64,000 bases of DNA from Flavobacterium chryseum (GTDB lineage Bacteria; Bacteroidota; Bacteroidia; Flavobacteriales; Flavobacteriaceae), in assembly GCF_004362015.1 (NCBI RefSeq), contig NZ_SNWW01000001.1:731288-795287 (forward strand). Direction: 5' to 3'. Shown piece by piece: positions 17,026 through 25,007 of this stretch. Below the pieces are notes generated by a model, which worked only from the letters and a program-made list of their open reading frames with translations, had not been told where the DNA came from and searched no databases. The translations under genes were made by a program, and so were the position numbers. Numbering within the stretch: the first letter of the stretch is position 1; every line of letters begins with the position of its first letter.

Positions 17026-18258
17026 ATGAACCTAGATATTCCTTATATCCGAGTAGGGACTTCCTACTTCAAAATTATAGACAAGCCTTTGATTTCAGGT
17101 GATAAAGTAAAAGTAATGGTTCGATGGAATCGGGAAACAATCATTACCGATCACGGAAAATCATTTTTAAACGATATATCCAAATTAGATGGCTTTTGTT
17201 GTATCCCTAACCATTTTGGATACGAACAAATCGTAGCTGATTTTTATAATACCTATCATGAACTGCCAAATCAACCAATAGATAAAGATTTTTCAATAGA
17301 TGAATTGGAAAAATTAATTCCGAATTCTTTGAAGTTTATCCACCATATTTTTGGAGAACAAAGTGAATTGGGCTTAGACTATGTAAAGCTTTTATATGAA
17401 AAACCTACGCAAACGTTACCAATTCTCTGTTTAGTAAGCAAAGAGCGATCGACTGGAAAAAGTTCTTTCATAAAGTGGTTAAAATCAATTTTTGGAATGA
17501 ATATGACTTACATAAAAGGGGATTCATTTGGCTCGCAGTTTAATTCTGATTGGGCAAGTATGTTACTTGTGGCAATTGATGAAGTCTTTTTTGATAAAAA
17601 AGAAATTACAGAACGTTTAAAATATCTTTCAACAACCGACAAAGATAAAGTAGAAGCAAAAGGAAAGGATCGGCAAGAAATCGAATTCTTTGCAAAATTT
17701 ATCCTTTGTTCTAATAATGAAGACAATTTTATCCAAATCGACGAAGAAGAAATCCGTTTTTGGATTCGTAAGATTCGCACTATAAATACAGAAGATGTAT
17801 TCTTTCTTAAAAAACTGAACAAAGAAATTCCGTATTTCTTAAAGTATCTGCAAATGAGAAATTATTTTTCCGAGCAAAAAACTAGAATGTGGTTTAAACC
17901 CGAGCAGATTATGACACCCTCTCTATTAAAGCTTGTAAATCGAAATAAAGAAGAAATACTAATGCTTGAATTGATTCATGAATGTTTTGAAAAAATGGAA
18001 GATGATGAGTTGAAATTAGCTCCTAATGATCTTTTTATTCTACTGAGAAAGCAAAATAACAGAATGGATATTTCTGCTAATGAAATAAGAAATATTCTCA
18101 AACGATGGGGTTTTACGCCTGAAGACAATACGAAGTCTTATTGTGGAATTGAATTATTGTCGCATGGTGAGTATATAAAAATAGATCGAAGAGGGCGCTT
18201 TTATACCATTAAAAAGATTTTGTTTTATAAAATATTTGATGCTTTGATGCGAAATTAG
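17026..18258 (+). CDS. Primase-helicase-like superfamily 3 ATPase (DUF5906 type)
   Basis: A 410-residue protein. The N-terminal 100 residues are of unknown fold. The central ATPase has Walker A (SKERSTGKSSF), Walker B with acidic residues (MLLVAIDEVFF), and a later sensor-like Asn in FILCSNNEDNF, as in D5/SF3 replicative helicases. The C-terminal part (NEIRNILKRWGFTPED) looks like a winged helix. In related elements it works with the Toprim primase for replication of the excised circle. The upstream TTG at 17017 is an alternative start. The gene ends inside the beginning of a GATGC repeat cluster. Confidence 0.85.
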   Translation: MNLDIPYIRVGTSYFKIIDKPLISGDKVKVMVRWNRETIITDHGKSFLNDISKLDGFCCIPNHFGYEQIVADFYNTYHELPNQPIDKDFSIDELEKLIPNSLKFIHHIFGEQSELGLDYVKLLYEKPTQTLPILCLVSKERSTGKSSFIKWLKSIFGMNMTYIKGDSFGSQFNSDWASMLLVAIDEVFFDKKEITERLKYLSTTDKDKVEAKGKDRQEIEFFAKFILCSNNEDNFIQIDEEEIRFWIRKIRTINTEDVFFLKKLNKEIPYFLKYLQMRNYFSEQKTRMWFKPEQIMTPSLLKLVNRNKEEILMLELIHECFEKMEDDELKLAPNDLFILLRKQNNRMDISANEIRNILKRWGFTPEDNTKSYCGIELLSHGEYIKIDRRGRFYTIKKILFYKIFDALMRN

Positions 18259-18430
18259 TGTAAAGTCTTGTAATTGAGCTAAACAGATCTGCATCAAAGC
18301 TTGCATCAAACTAAAAAACAATCTTTTTTGATGCAAAACTGATGCAGGACAAAAATAAAGTGATGCACTGATGCAGTTATTGATGCGATTTAATGTTAAC
18401 GTAGTCAGTCAGTTAGATGATATTTGCATC
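18238..18430. repeat. Cluster of ten GATGC/GCATC motifs (iteron-like)
   Basis: GATGC on one strand or the other begins at 18238, 18246, 18291, 18303, 18330, 18341, 18362, 18370, 18382 and 18426. Most lie in a TGATGCA or TTGATGC context, with repeated spacings of 8 and 11-12 bp. Chance would give fewer than one in this length. It lies between the helicase and primase genes, so it could be the replication origin or the binding region of an autoregulating Rep protein. Confidence 0.65.
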
Positions 18431-18529
18431 AAAATATCAAAAAAAGCAAAAATTATAGTTATTTTTTTTCATCAGCAAATGAACAAACTTGTTCGAAATC
18501 AAATAGAAGATTTATTAAAAAAAGCAATT

Positions 18530-19462
18530 ATGGAAAAGTTCAATTGTAAAATTGCAAATCAAATTGATTTGGTCAATTATCTTGAAACATTAGGACATGA
18601 GCCATCAAAAATAAAAAATCAGGATCATTGGTATCTATCGCCATTTCGAAATGAAAATACACCCTCTTTCAAAGTGAATCAAAAACTTAATTTATGGTAT
18701 GACCATGGATTAGGCAAGGGAGGAAATGTAGTTGATTTTGGAATTGAATATTTTAGATGTACAGTTTCTGAATTTTTACAGCTTTTAAATGGCAGTAGTA
18801 TTTCCTCAGGGATAAGTTTATCTTCTAAGAATGAGAATCGACAATCTTCAAATCAAAGAATTGTAAATGACAAAAAAGCTAATGTCCATGACAAAATTGT
18901 TATTGTTGATGTACGCACATTAGAAAATAAGTTCCTTATGGCTTATTTAAATAGCCGAAGCATTTCGCATGAGATAGCAAGACAACATTGTAAAGAAGTT
19001 GATTTTTGTTTAAATAATCGAAAGTATACTGCTATTGGATTTCAGAATATTTCAGGAGGATACGAACTCAGAAATGAATATTTTAAAGGCAGCAGCTCAC
19101 CAAAAGATATCACTTTCATAGATAGGCAAGCAAAATCAGTAGCCGTTTTCGAGGGCTTTTTTGACTACCTCTCTTATAAAATGATGAATCAAAAATCGGT
19201 TAACCTACAAACAAATTTCCTGATACTAAATTCTCTATCTTTTTTTAAGAAGTCTCTAGAATTAATGGAAAAACATGAGACAGTTGATCTCTATTTAGAC
19301 AGAGATACGGGAGGTATAAAATGTACTTGCGAAGCCCTACAAAGAGATTCTGCAAAATATATCGACCAAAGTTTATTATATGAGAAAAAGAAAGATTTAA
19401 ACGAATGGTTAAACCAGAAACAGCAAGTTAAACGAGGTCATAGTTTTAGGCGATCTATATGA
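18530..19462 (+). CDS. Toprim-domain, CHC2-like primase of the mobile element
   Basis: A protein of about 310 residues. The N-terminal part has the DnaG zinc-domain outline (YLSPFRNENTPSFKV, LWYDHGLGKGGNVVDF, EFLQLL), but the expected zinc cysteines are replaced, so it probably no longer binds zinc. The C-terminal Toprim domain has the catalytic Glu in VAVFEGFFDYLSY and the acidic pair in DLYLDRDTGG. Such proteins are standard in Bacteroidota mobilizable elements and presumably prime replication or complementary-strand synthesis. The start is uncertain: ATGs at 18479 and 18371 give longer frames without family-like sequence. Confidence 0.85.
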   Translation: MEKFNCKIANQIDLVNYLETLGHEPSKIKNQDHWYLSPFRNENTPSFKVNQKLNLWYDHGLGKGGNVVDFGIEYFRCTVSEFLQLLNGSSISSGISLSSKNENRQSSNQRIVNDKKANVHDKIVIVDVRTLENKFLMAYLNSRSISHEIARQHCKEVDFCLNNRKYTAIGFQNISGGYELRNEYFKGSSSPKDITFIDRQAKSVAVFEGFFDYLSYKMMNQKSVNLQTNFLILNSLSFFKKSLELMEKHETVDLYLDRDTGGIKCTCEALQRDSAKYIDQSLLYEKKKDLNEWLNQKQQVKRGHSFRRSI

Positions 19463-19474
19463 CGTTCGAGTGGT

Positions 19475-19510
19475 AGCCAGCTATGTTTTGGTAAAACCAA
19501 AACGCTGGCT
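19475..19510. other. Putative origin of transfer (oriT) inverted repeat
   Basis: AGCCAGC-TAT-GTTTTGGT-AAA-ACCAAAAC-GCTGGCT is a nearly perfect two-part inverted repeat. It is followed by CCCCTCATGCTATCGCATTCGTTGAGAGG (split here as CCCCTCATGC, TATCGCATTC, GTTGAGAGG). It lies 75 bp ahead of mobC and the relaxase, without a T-tract. This is the usual place and form of an oriT, with the nick expected just beyond the repeat. Confidence 0.65.
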
Positions 19511-19584
19511 CCCCTCATGCTATCGCATTCGTTGAGAGGATTTTTTTCATGCTGCCGCATTCAAAAAATAAATGATGAAAGATT

Positions 19585-19965
19585 ATGGAACAACAGAATG
19601 AAACTAAAAAAAATACAGGAGGCAGACCGAAAAAGGCGATAAAAAGAGACCAACTTATGGCAATTAAATGTACACTCTACGAGCGTAAAATAATTGAATC
19701 TAAAGCTAAAAAAGTAAATCTAACCGTTTCCGAATACCTTCGTGAAATTGGACTCACGGGAAAGATTGATTATAAAAATAAAGCCCTTCCAAAAGAAATT
19801 CTAAGTTTTACAGGAATGCTCAACCACATGGCTGCCAACCTGAACCAAATCGCTAAAAAGAGAAACAGTAACGATGAATTAAACCCCCTTGAACGGGCAG
19901 AATTAAAAGTACAGTCAGGTCAGGTTAAAGATCTTGCTGTCCAAATTAAAAACTTTATATCATGA
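19585..19965 (+). CDS. Mobilization accessory protein (MobC/MbpA-like, ribbon-helix-helix)
   Basis: A 126-residue basic protein. It begins with a polar tail, then GGRPKKAIKRDQLMAIKCTL, a typical ribbon-helix-helix entry strand, then KKVNLTVSEYLREIGL. The C-terminal half (LNHMAANLNQIAKKRN, AELKVQSGQVKDL) matches the MobC relaxosome family, which binds oriT and helps the relaxase nick. Its last 4 bp overlap the relaxase start (ATGA), so the two are translationally coupled. Confidence 0.85.
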   Translation: MEQQNETKKNTGGRPKKAIKRDQLMAIKCTLYERKIIESKAKKVNLTVSEYLREIGLTGKIDYKNKALPKEILSFTGMLNHMAANLNQIAKKRNSNDELNPLERAELKVQSGQVKDLAVQIKNFIS

Positions 19966-20981
19966 TAGGTCATGTAAGCATAGGCAGCTCTTTTTATCAT
20001 TGCATTAGCTACTGTCTGGAAGATAAAAAAGAATTGTCTGAGGAGAAAAAACTTGGACTTGCAATGCAAGACCATTTGCAGCATAAAGAACGAGCAGAAG
20101 TATTAGAATATAATAAATGCTTTGGCAACAAGTATGAGCTTACAGAGCAGTTTAAAGATGTTAGGAGATTAAGCAGGCGTGTTGAAAAACCAATGTTGCA
20201 TCTCACCTTACGTCTAGCCCCGGAAGATATATTGACCAAAGAACAATTAAGAGAAGTTGGAAGAGAATGCGCCAAGGAGTTTGGTATAGCAGACAACCAA
20301 TATATTTGTGTGCTACATAAGGATACCAAAGAACAGCATATTCACATTGCAGCCAATCGAGTTGGCTTTGATGGTAAGGTTGCCAATGATAGCAATAGCT
20401 ATAAACGCATGGCTGAACTTTGTCGTCGGCTTGAAAAAAAATACGATCTTCAAGAAGTATTGAGTCCAAGAGCATTCCTTTCTCCTAAAGATAGACTACT
20501 GCCTCGCCATGACAGCAGGAAAGAAAAACTTAAAGAAAATATTCAACAGACATTAAAATATGCCAGTTCCTATTTAGAATTTGAAATACATATGAGGGAG
20601 TTGGGTTATAAAGTTCTTAAGGGCAGGGGAATTTCTTTTATAGATGATAAAAAAGTAAAAATAAAAGGAAGCGAAGTTGGTTTTTCATTGATGAAAATTG
20701 AAAAGATATTACATCAGAAACAACATTATGCCATCAGAAATGCTGGTGAAGAAAAAAATTATGATAGAGATAGTCAGTCAATATCTAATTCTTTTAACAC
20801 TGAAAAACAAAACAAAGAAAAGCAAAGCTATAGTTTAGATAGACCAGGAGAAACAGTTGTTAAAGAGGTTTTAGGAGCTATAGGACAATTAATGAATTCT
20901 GAATATGAGCCGGATTATATCGATCCTGAATTACAGAGAATTCCTCAAAAGAAAAAGAAGAAATCAGCATTAAGGAGATGA
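19962..20981 (+). CDS. Relaxase/mobilization nuclease (MobB, PF03432 type)
   Basis: A 339-residue relaxase that nicks oriT and carries the strand into the recipient. The N-terminus (HVSIGSSFYHCISYCL) contains the likely nucleophilic Tyr. The metal-binding histidine cluster is HKDTKEQHIHIAANRVGF, and HLTLRLAPED lies between them. The C-terminal third is basic and low complexity (QKKKKKSALRR), a likely DNA-binding tail. The family is widespread in Bacteroidota IMEs. It is coupled to mobC and followed 18 bp later by a small membrane protein gene. Confidence 0.88.
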   Translation: MIGHVSIGSSFYHCISYCLEDKKELSEEKKLGLAMQDHLQHKERAEVLEYNKCFGNKYELTEQFKDVRRLSRRVEKPMLHLTLRLAPEDILTKEQLREVGRECAKEFGIADNQYICVLHKDTKEQHIHIAANRVGFDGKVANDSNSYKRMAELCRRLEKKYDLQEVLSPRAFLSPKDRLLPRHDSRKEKLKENIQQTLKYASSYLEFEIHMRELGYKVLKGRGISFIDDKKVKIKGSEVGFSLMKIEKILHQKQHYAIRNAGEEKNYDRDSQSISNSFNTEKQNKEKQSYSLDRPGETVVKEVLGAIGQLMNSEYEPDYIDPELQRIPQKKKKKSALRR

Positions 20982-20999
20982 TATTAAAAGATAAAAAAT

Positions 21000-21557
21000 A
21001 TGGAAACAAATTCAAATACAGACAAAGGACATATAGAAAGAGAGACCTTACAATTAGTACTGGAGGAATTTACACTGGAACAGAAAACAAACAATCAGCA
21101 TATTGAGGCGCTTATTACTGCAGTTAAGAATGTAGAGGATAAAATCGATGTGTTTAAAAAGGAACATAGAATAGAAAAAAATGTTTCAGAACAATTGGAT
21201 ATTAAGCAAATTGAAGCTATTCTTCAAAAAGGTTTTCTAGACATAAAATATATGATTGGCAGGCAGCCAAAAAATATCGTTAAGAAATTCCAGATTTTGT
21301 TATTTCCGGAACAGGATGCGAAATTGTTTTATAAAATTGTTTTCAGCAGGTGGTTTTTATGGCTTGCTATAATGGTAGCCCTAAGCAATCTTTATAACTG
21401 GGGAATACATTATAGCGACAATAACAAAGAAATTGAAATACAACAAATTCAAAATGATAGGTTAAGAAAAGCTTGGGAGTATATGTATGATAATAACAAT
21501 AAAGAAACTAAAAAACTTATGAAAAAAGCTTATATAAACTCATTAGAAAATAAATAA
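21000..21557 (+). CDS. Hypothetical membrane protein of the mobilization locus
   Basis: A 185-residue protein. The N-terminal half is coiled-coil-like (LVLEEFTLEQKTNNQHIEAL, AVKNVEDKIDVFKKEH). One transmembrane helix lies near residue 120 (FLWLAIMVALSNLYNW), followed by a charged C-terminal helix. It follows the relaxase closely, so it is probably in the mob operon. Similar small membrane proteins accompany relaxases in related elements, but their role is not established. It might link the relaxosome to the host coupling protein. Confidence 0.68.
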   Translation: METNSNTDKGHIERETLQLVLEEFTLEQKTNNQHIEALITAVKNVEDKIDVFKKEHRIEKNVSEQLDIKQIEAILQKGFLDIKYMIGRQPKNIVKKFQILLFPEQDAKLFYKIVFSRWFLWLAIMVALSNLYNWGIHYSDNNKEIEIQQIQNDRLRKAWEYMYDNNNKETKKLMKKAYINSLENK

Positions 21558-21597
21558 TAGTCAATAAGTGATTTTTTTAATGATTATTAATATAACT

Positions 21598-21620
21598 TAT
21601 TAAGATTTTAGTCTTAATGA
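21598..21620 (+). terminator. Possible hairpin at the end of the mob operon
   Basis: ATTAAGA-TTTTAG-TCTTAAT, about 45 bp after the stop at 21557. The 7-bp AT-rich stem is weak and there is no clear T-tract. The 21558-21752 gap shows no other feature before the Rhs fragment. Confidence 0.3.
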
Positions 21621-21752
21621 ATAGGAAAGAACTTTTTTTATTAAGTTAATATCTCATAAAATGCTTAAAAGATGCATTTTTAAGTTATATTTATTTCGTA
21701 AAAGTTCTTATGTTTGTTGGGTAGAGGCTGATTAGTTTATTATCCTTTTGGA

Positions 21753-22787
21753 ATGCTGGTACCAAACCGTCATGAAAGCTCGAAAGAGTATCGCTATGGT
21801 TTTAATGGAAAGGAAAAAGATGATGAAATTAAAGGGGGAGGATTACAGTATGACTACGGATTCAGAGTTTATGATCCTAGAATTGGAAAATTCTTGTCAC
21901 AAGATCCTCTAACTAAAGATTATCCATTTTATAGTCCTTATCAATTTGCCGGAAACTCTCCAATTATGGCTATAGACTTGGATGGACTAGAGATGAAAAT
22001 ATCAACTACTGTATCAAGTTCTGAAAAAATAAATAGCACTTCATCAAAAATAACGATGGTTTTTAACACAGATATTCATTTTAAGGTTCTGAATGCAACA
22101 GGTGTTAAGGTAGAAGGCTTTGAAAAAGTAATAGAACAAGCTCAGCTCAACATTATGAAAACATATTCTGATCTCACAGGAACAGGAACACAATTAGGAT
22201 TGACGAATTTCAAAGGCAAAAAAGTTAATGTAAATAAAGGAGGGATTTTTTATAATTATACAGTAACTAGTAAAGTAAAAACTTCCTATGAAATGATTAC
22301 ATCATTAGGGCAAATAAAAGCAAATGATTACGTTATAATACTTGGGGACGATAGATTAAAAGCTGTAACATATAAGGGGACTAATATTAACCCACCAGCT
22401 TATACTGATTTGGAAGGCCAAGTGATGATACTAGACATTAAAAATTTGGGTGCTAAATTGAACAGTAATGGAAGATACGATTTTAACGGTGGAGGAGAGG
22501 CTGTCAGAAGAATAAGTAATGTCATTAATCATGAGTTAGGTCATCAATTCAGTTTAGAAGATCAGTATACAGGTACTGGCATTCCTAATAAAGGATTTGA
22601 AAAGAATACCATGGGAAATTCCAATTATAAAAGTATAAATTTTGGTCAAAAAAATCAATTTCTCGCTTTCCTATTTAGATTTGCTGATAAATATAACATA
22701 GACAATACTTACCACTCATCTGAAAGTGCGAAAACATCAACAACAGCCAAGTTAAGCTCAAATAGTATAGCAACTCCTAAACTATAA
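21753..22787 (+). CDS. Orphan Rhs C-terminal tip with metallopeptidase-like toxin domain (module 1)
   Basis: A 344-residue frame. Residues 1-80 are the end of a Rhs core (MLVPNRHESS, YRYGFNGKEKDDEI, RVYDPRIGKFLSQDPL, YSPYQFAGNSP, LDGLE). In full proteins the variable toxin follows this point. Residues 81-344 are unique and contain a zincin motif, HELGHQFSLED, at 260-270 (HExxH plus a possible Asp/Glu third ligand). Homology to the core extends upstream only to VYYPFG, where an in-frame TGA stops it. It therefore lacks the YD-repeat shell and export machinery. It may be a silent donor module or expressed alone. The next gene starts 6 bp on. Confidence 0.8.
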   Translation: MLVPNRHESSKEYRYGFNGKEKDDEIKGGGLQYDYGFRVYDPRIGKFLSQDPLTKDYPFYSPYQFAGNSPIMAIDLDGLEMKISTTVSSSEKINSTSSKITMVFNTDIHFKVLNATGVKVEGFEKVIEQAQLNIMKTYSDLTGTGTQLGLTNFKGKKVNVNKGGIFYNYTVTSKVKTSYEMITSLGQIKANDYVIILGDDRLKAVTYKGTNINPPAYTDLEGQVMILDIKNLGAKLNSNGRYDFNGGGEAVRRISNVINHELGHQFSLEDQYTGTGIPNKGFEKNTMGNSNYKSINFGQKNQFLAFLFRFADKYNIDNTYHSSESAKTSTTAKLSSNSIATPKL

Positions 22788-22793
22788 ATATTT

Positions 22794-23342
22794 ATGAAAA
22801 TTTTATTTTATTTAAATTTGTTTTTTGTTTTGTTTTTAATTAGCTGTTCAAACAGTGAGGAAAAATTAAAGTCACCTATTGAAAAAGTTAAAATTAAAAA
22901 TAATAGCGGTGTACTATTGCTATCTGGTCAAATGAAAAACGATACATTACCATACGGGCTGTGGACGTTCTATAATGATAAGGAAAAATTAATTTTAGAG
23001 TTAGAGTTTAACGATTCCAATAACTTGTCAATTAAACAATATAGCAGGAATGGTAAGATAATTTATGATGCATATTACATAAACGGAAAACTGTTAGAAG
23101 AAAAAAAGTGTGCTGATTTTGAAAAAATAAATTATGATAATGGAAGATATTTATTTAACAAATATTTGGATCCTTATTTTAATAGTGAATTTGGGAAAAT
23201 AAAAAAAGAAAGTTTAAGTGATCTGAAAATAAAAATTGATTTTCTTAGATCTAAATACAAAAATATTCCCATTTTTAACGATAATGAAATGAAAGCAATT
23301 GTATGTTTTTTCAATCCTAATGGAGCTAATATAAGATTATGA
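22794..23342 (+). CDS. Putative immunity lipoprotein for Rhs module 1
   Basis: A 182-residue lipoprotein (LNLFFVLFLISCSNSEEKL) located 6 bp after the orphan Rhs tip, the normal immunity-gene position. The region after the lipobox has short beta-strand repeats (GQMKNDTLPYGLWTFYNDKE, KQYSRNGKIIYDAYYINGK) resembling MORN-like or toxin-antitoxin YwqK repeats. A periplasm-facing immunity protein would fit a toxin that acts as a peptidase in the envelope. The pairing is inferred from position only. Confidence 0.65.
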   Translation: MKILFYLNLFFVLFLISCSNSEEKLKSPIEKVKIKNNSGVLLLSGQMKNDTLPYGLWTFYNDKEKLILELEFNDSNNLSIKQYSRNGKIIYDAYYINGKLLEEKKCADFEKINYDNGRYLFNKYLDPYFNSEFGKIKKESLSDLKIKIDFLRSKYKNIPIFNDNEMKAIVCFFNPNGANIRL

Positions 23343-23389
23343 TTTACTAGCTAAAAACAGCAATTTTCCGAAAGGTCTTTACAAATATT

Positions 23390-23437
23390 AAATTTATCGC
23401 ATGCGCTGTGAATGTCTCTTGACTTCGCACACGCAAC
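23390..23437 (+). repeat. Tail repeat after Rhs module 1
   Basis: AAATTTATCGCATGCGCTGTG then AATGTCTCTTGACTTCGCAC and ACGCAAC. About 85 percent of bases match the reverse complement of 25008-25056, which lies at the same place after Rhs module 2. The repeat is located 48 bp past the putative immunity gene stop. Confidence 0.7.
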
Positions 23438-23470
23438 ACTGATCCGAAGACAGCATCGATCCTAATAAAA

Positions 23471-23512
23471 AAACCTGGTATCAGATATGATTCTGGCACC
23501 AGGTTTTTCTTT
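23471..23512 (+). terminator. Terminator after Rhs module 1
   Basis: AAAAACCTGGT pairs with ACCAGGTTTTT around a partly paired loop and is followed by a T-rich stretch. It terminates the toxin/immunity pair before the convergent recombinase gene. Confidence 0.7.
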
Positions 23513-23648
23513 TTTAACTCTTTATAACTCCTTAAACCTTAACCAAAAGAAAACTCATACTAAAAGTTATAGAGAGGGGGGAACGACAAATCATGATTTT
23601 TAACCTTAATTCTGGCAGTTTGACATTATTTTCGAACCCGTCATTTCT

Positions 23649-23688
23649 CCGTCACCGTACCGTCACTCTTCCGTCACTCCTCCGTCCA
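23649..23688. repeat. Four CCGTCAC repeats with exact 11-bp period
   Basis: CCGTCAC begins at 23649, 23660 and 23671, and CCGTCCA at 23682, so the period is exactly 11 bp. It lies beyond the 3' end of the recombinase gene in AT-rich DNA. The helical phasing suggests protein binding, most simply by the nearby recombinase. Confidence 0.6.
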
Positions 23689-23815
23689 AACTTTTTTTGA
23701 GATTTTTAGAGCATTTGCTCTTTTTCAGTCAGATTGTCAGTCAAATCAGTAGCCTGAATTGTGATTTTATCACCGGTTAAATCGTCATTTTCTTTATTAG
23801 CAGTATTAGGTCCAA

Positions 23816-24862
23816 TTAATAACTTTCCAGTTTACTATGCACTTTTTCAATCTCTTTGTCCATATAAGCCTGCGCATAATGTACGTATCTATTAAAAGAA
23901 GTGCTGGCATGACTGTGTCCGCTAATTTTTCGCACCAAATGTTCCGGCATCCCTAAAATTAATAAAGTGGTAATGGCAGTTCGCCGCATCATGTGGGAAC
24001 TCATTTTATCGCAAAACCTATTTTTAACCAGATCTGTTTTTTTTGTAATACGTTGTGTTTTACCTTGTTTTTCGCGGGAAACTTCTATTGGCGCTGTAAA
24101 GCCGGCTAGTTCCCCAATTTGTTTTAGGCTTTTATTAAAATTGAATAAACTGGTATTTCCAAAAAGCGGCGTTTTATTGTTGGTCGTTGCATAATGCTGA
24201 AAAATAGTTACGGCATAAGCAGAAAGTTTGATAAAACTAAAGGTTTTGGTTTTCTTGGATTTAAGCTTCAGGTACCAATCGTCTTCCATTTTTTCGAAGT
24301 TTTTATTGGTCAGTAAAAAAATATCGGAATACCGTAAACCAGTGGTACAACCAAACACAAAGATGTCTTTGATTCGTTTGTAACTCGGAATAAGGGTTTG
24401 TTCAAATTCTTTGTCGTGAATTAAAAACTTAAGTTGTTCCGGTGATAAAACAAAGATTTCGATTTCTTCTTTTCTTACATAAAACAGACGCTGAAAATCA
24501 CCCGTATTTAAATCCTTGTCGTTTTTCAGGTAATTAAAAAAGACCCGGATCACTTTTATATTAGCCCCCACATAATTGTCGTGACAGCCCTTTTTATAAA
24601 GGAAATCAGTAAACTTCTGATAGAATTTTTTCCAATAGCTTTTCTCGGAAGTTAGTTCCCTTTTATCCAGTTTTGCGGCATCACAAATACGCAGTTCAAA
24701 CTTAGTGTCACTCGAAAACTGAATTAAATTTTGTAAGACATATTTATAATTATCTATCGAACTGGATTTTATTTTTTCACCATTTTTTTTGAGTCGCTTA
24801 CCCGTTTCCGTTTCTCTGATGAACTGTTTGAAAAGCGGAATAATGGGACTCGTTTTTTTCAT
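23816..24862 (-). CDS. Second tyrosine recombinase, between the two Rhs modules
   Basis: A 348-residue site-specific recombinase. The N-terminal core-binding domain (residues 1-115) includes SSSIDNYKYVLQNLIQF. The catalytic domain has Arg177 (TTGLRYSD), a Lys in LKSKKTKTF, His290 and Arg293 (SHMMRRTA), His316 (ISGHSH) and the nucleophile Tyr326 (FNRYVHYAQ), so all key residues are present. It differs from the element integrase at 26765. After its stop (TAT TAA), a shifted frame continues for 36 plausible codons to 23706 (starts IGPNTANKEND, ends TEKEQML), suggesting a 1-nt loss that removed a C-terminal tail. Confidence 0.88.
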   Translation of the reverse strand: MKKTSPIIPLFKQFIRETETGKRLKKNGEKIKSSSIDNYKYVLQNLIQFSSDTKFELRICDAAKLDKRELTSEKSYWKKFYQKFTDFLYKKGCHDNYVGANIKVIRVFFNYLKNDKDLNTGDFQRLFYVRKEEIEIFVLSPEQLKFLIHDKEFEQTLIPSYKRIKDIFVFGCTTGLRYSDIFLLTNKNFEKMEDDWYLKLKSKKTKTFSFIKLSAYAVTIFQHYATTNNKTPLFGNTSLFNFNKSLKQIGELAGFTAPIEVSREKQGKTQRITKKTDLVKNRFCDKMSSHMMRRTAITTLLILGMPEHLVRKISGHSHASTSFNRYVHYAQAYMDKEIEKVHSKLESY

Positions 24863-24933
24863 GGTTGTGGTTTTGTGGTTTGTGCCAAAAATACAATTTT
24901 AGGTGAAAGTGAAACTATGGATACGCATAAATA

Positions 24934-24968
24934 AAAAAACTACAACTTTTTTAGGGTTGTAGTTTTTA
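24934..24968 (-). terminator. Terminator between Rhs module 2 and the second recombinase
   Basis: AAAAACTACAAC pairs with GGTTGTAGTTTTT (loop about 8 nt) and has A- and T-runs on either side. It would stop transcription from the immunity gene before the recombinase gene. Confidence 0.65.
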
Positions 24969-25007
24969 TTGTTTTCTTGTTTTAATCAATGCCTTTTGAG
25001 TATTATC

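Noticed and set aside
19475..19510. Rho-independent terminator for the primase gene
   Set aside because: The hairpin is followed by CCCCTC rather than a T-run, and its place before mobC fits an oriT better.
23649..23688. CRISPR-like array of CCGTCAC repeats
   Set aside because: Repeats of 7 bp with 4-bp spacers are far too short, and no cas genes are present.
23816..24862. Integron integrase with gene cassettes
   Set aside because: The protein is a general XerC/D-type recombinase and no attC-like sites were recognised. The tail repeat has only a modest hairpin.
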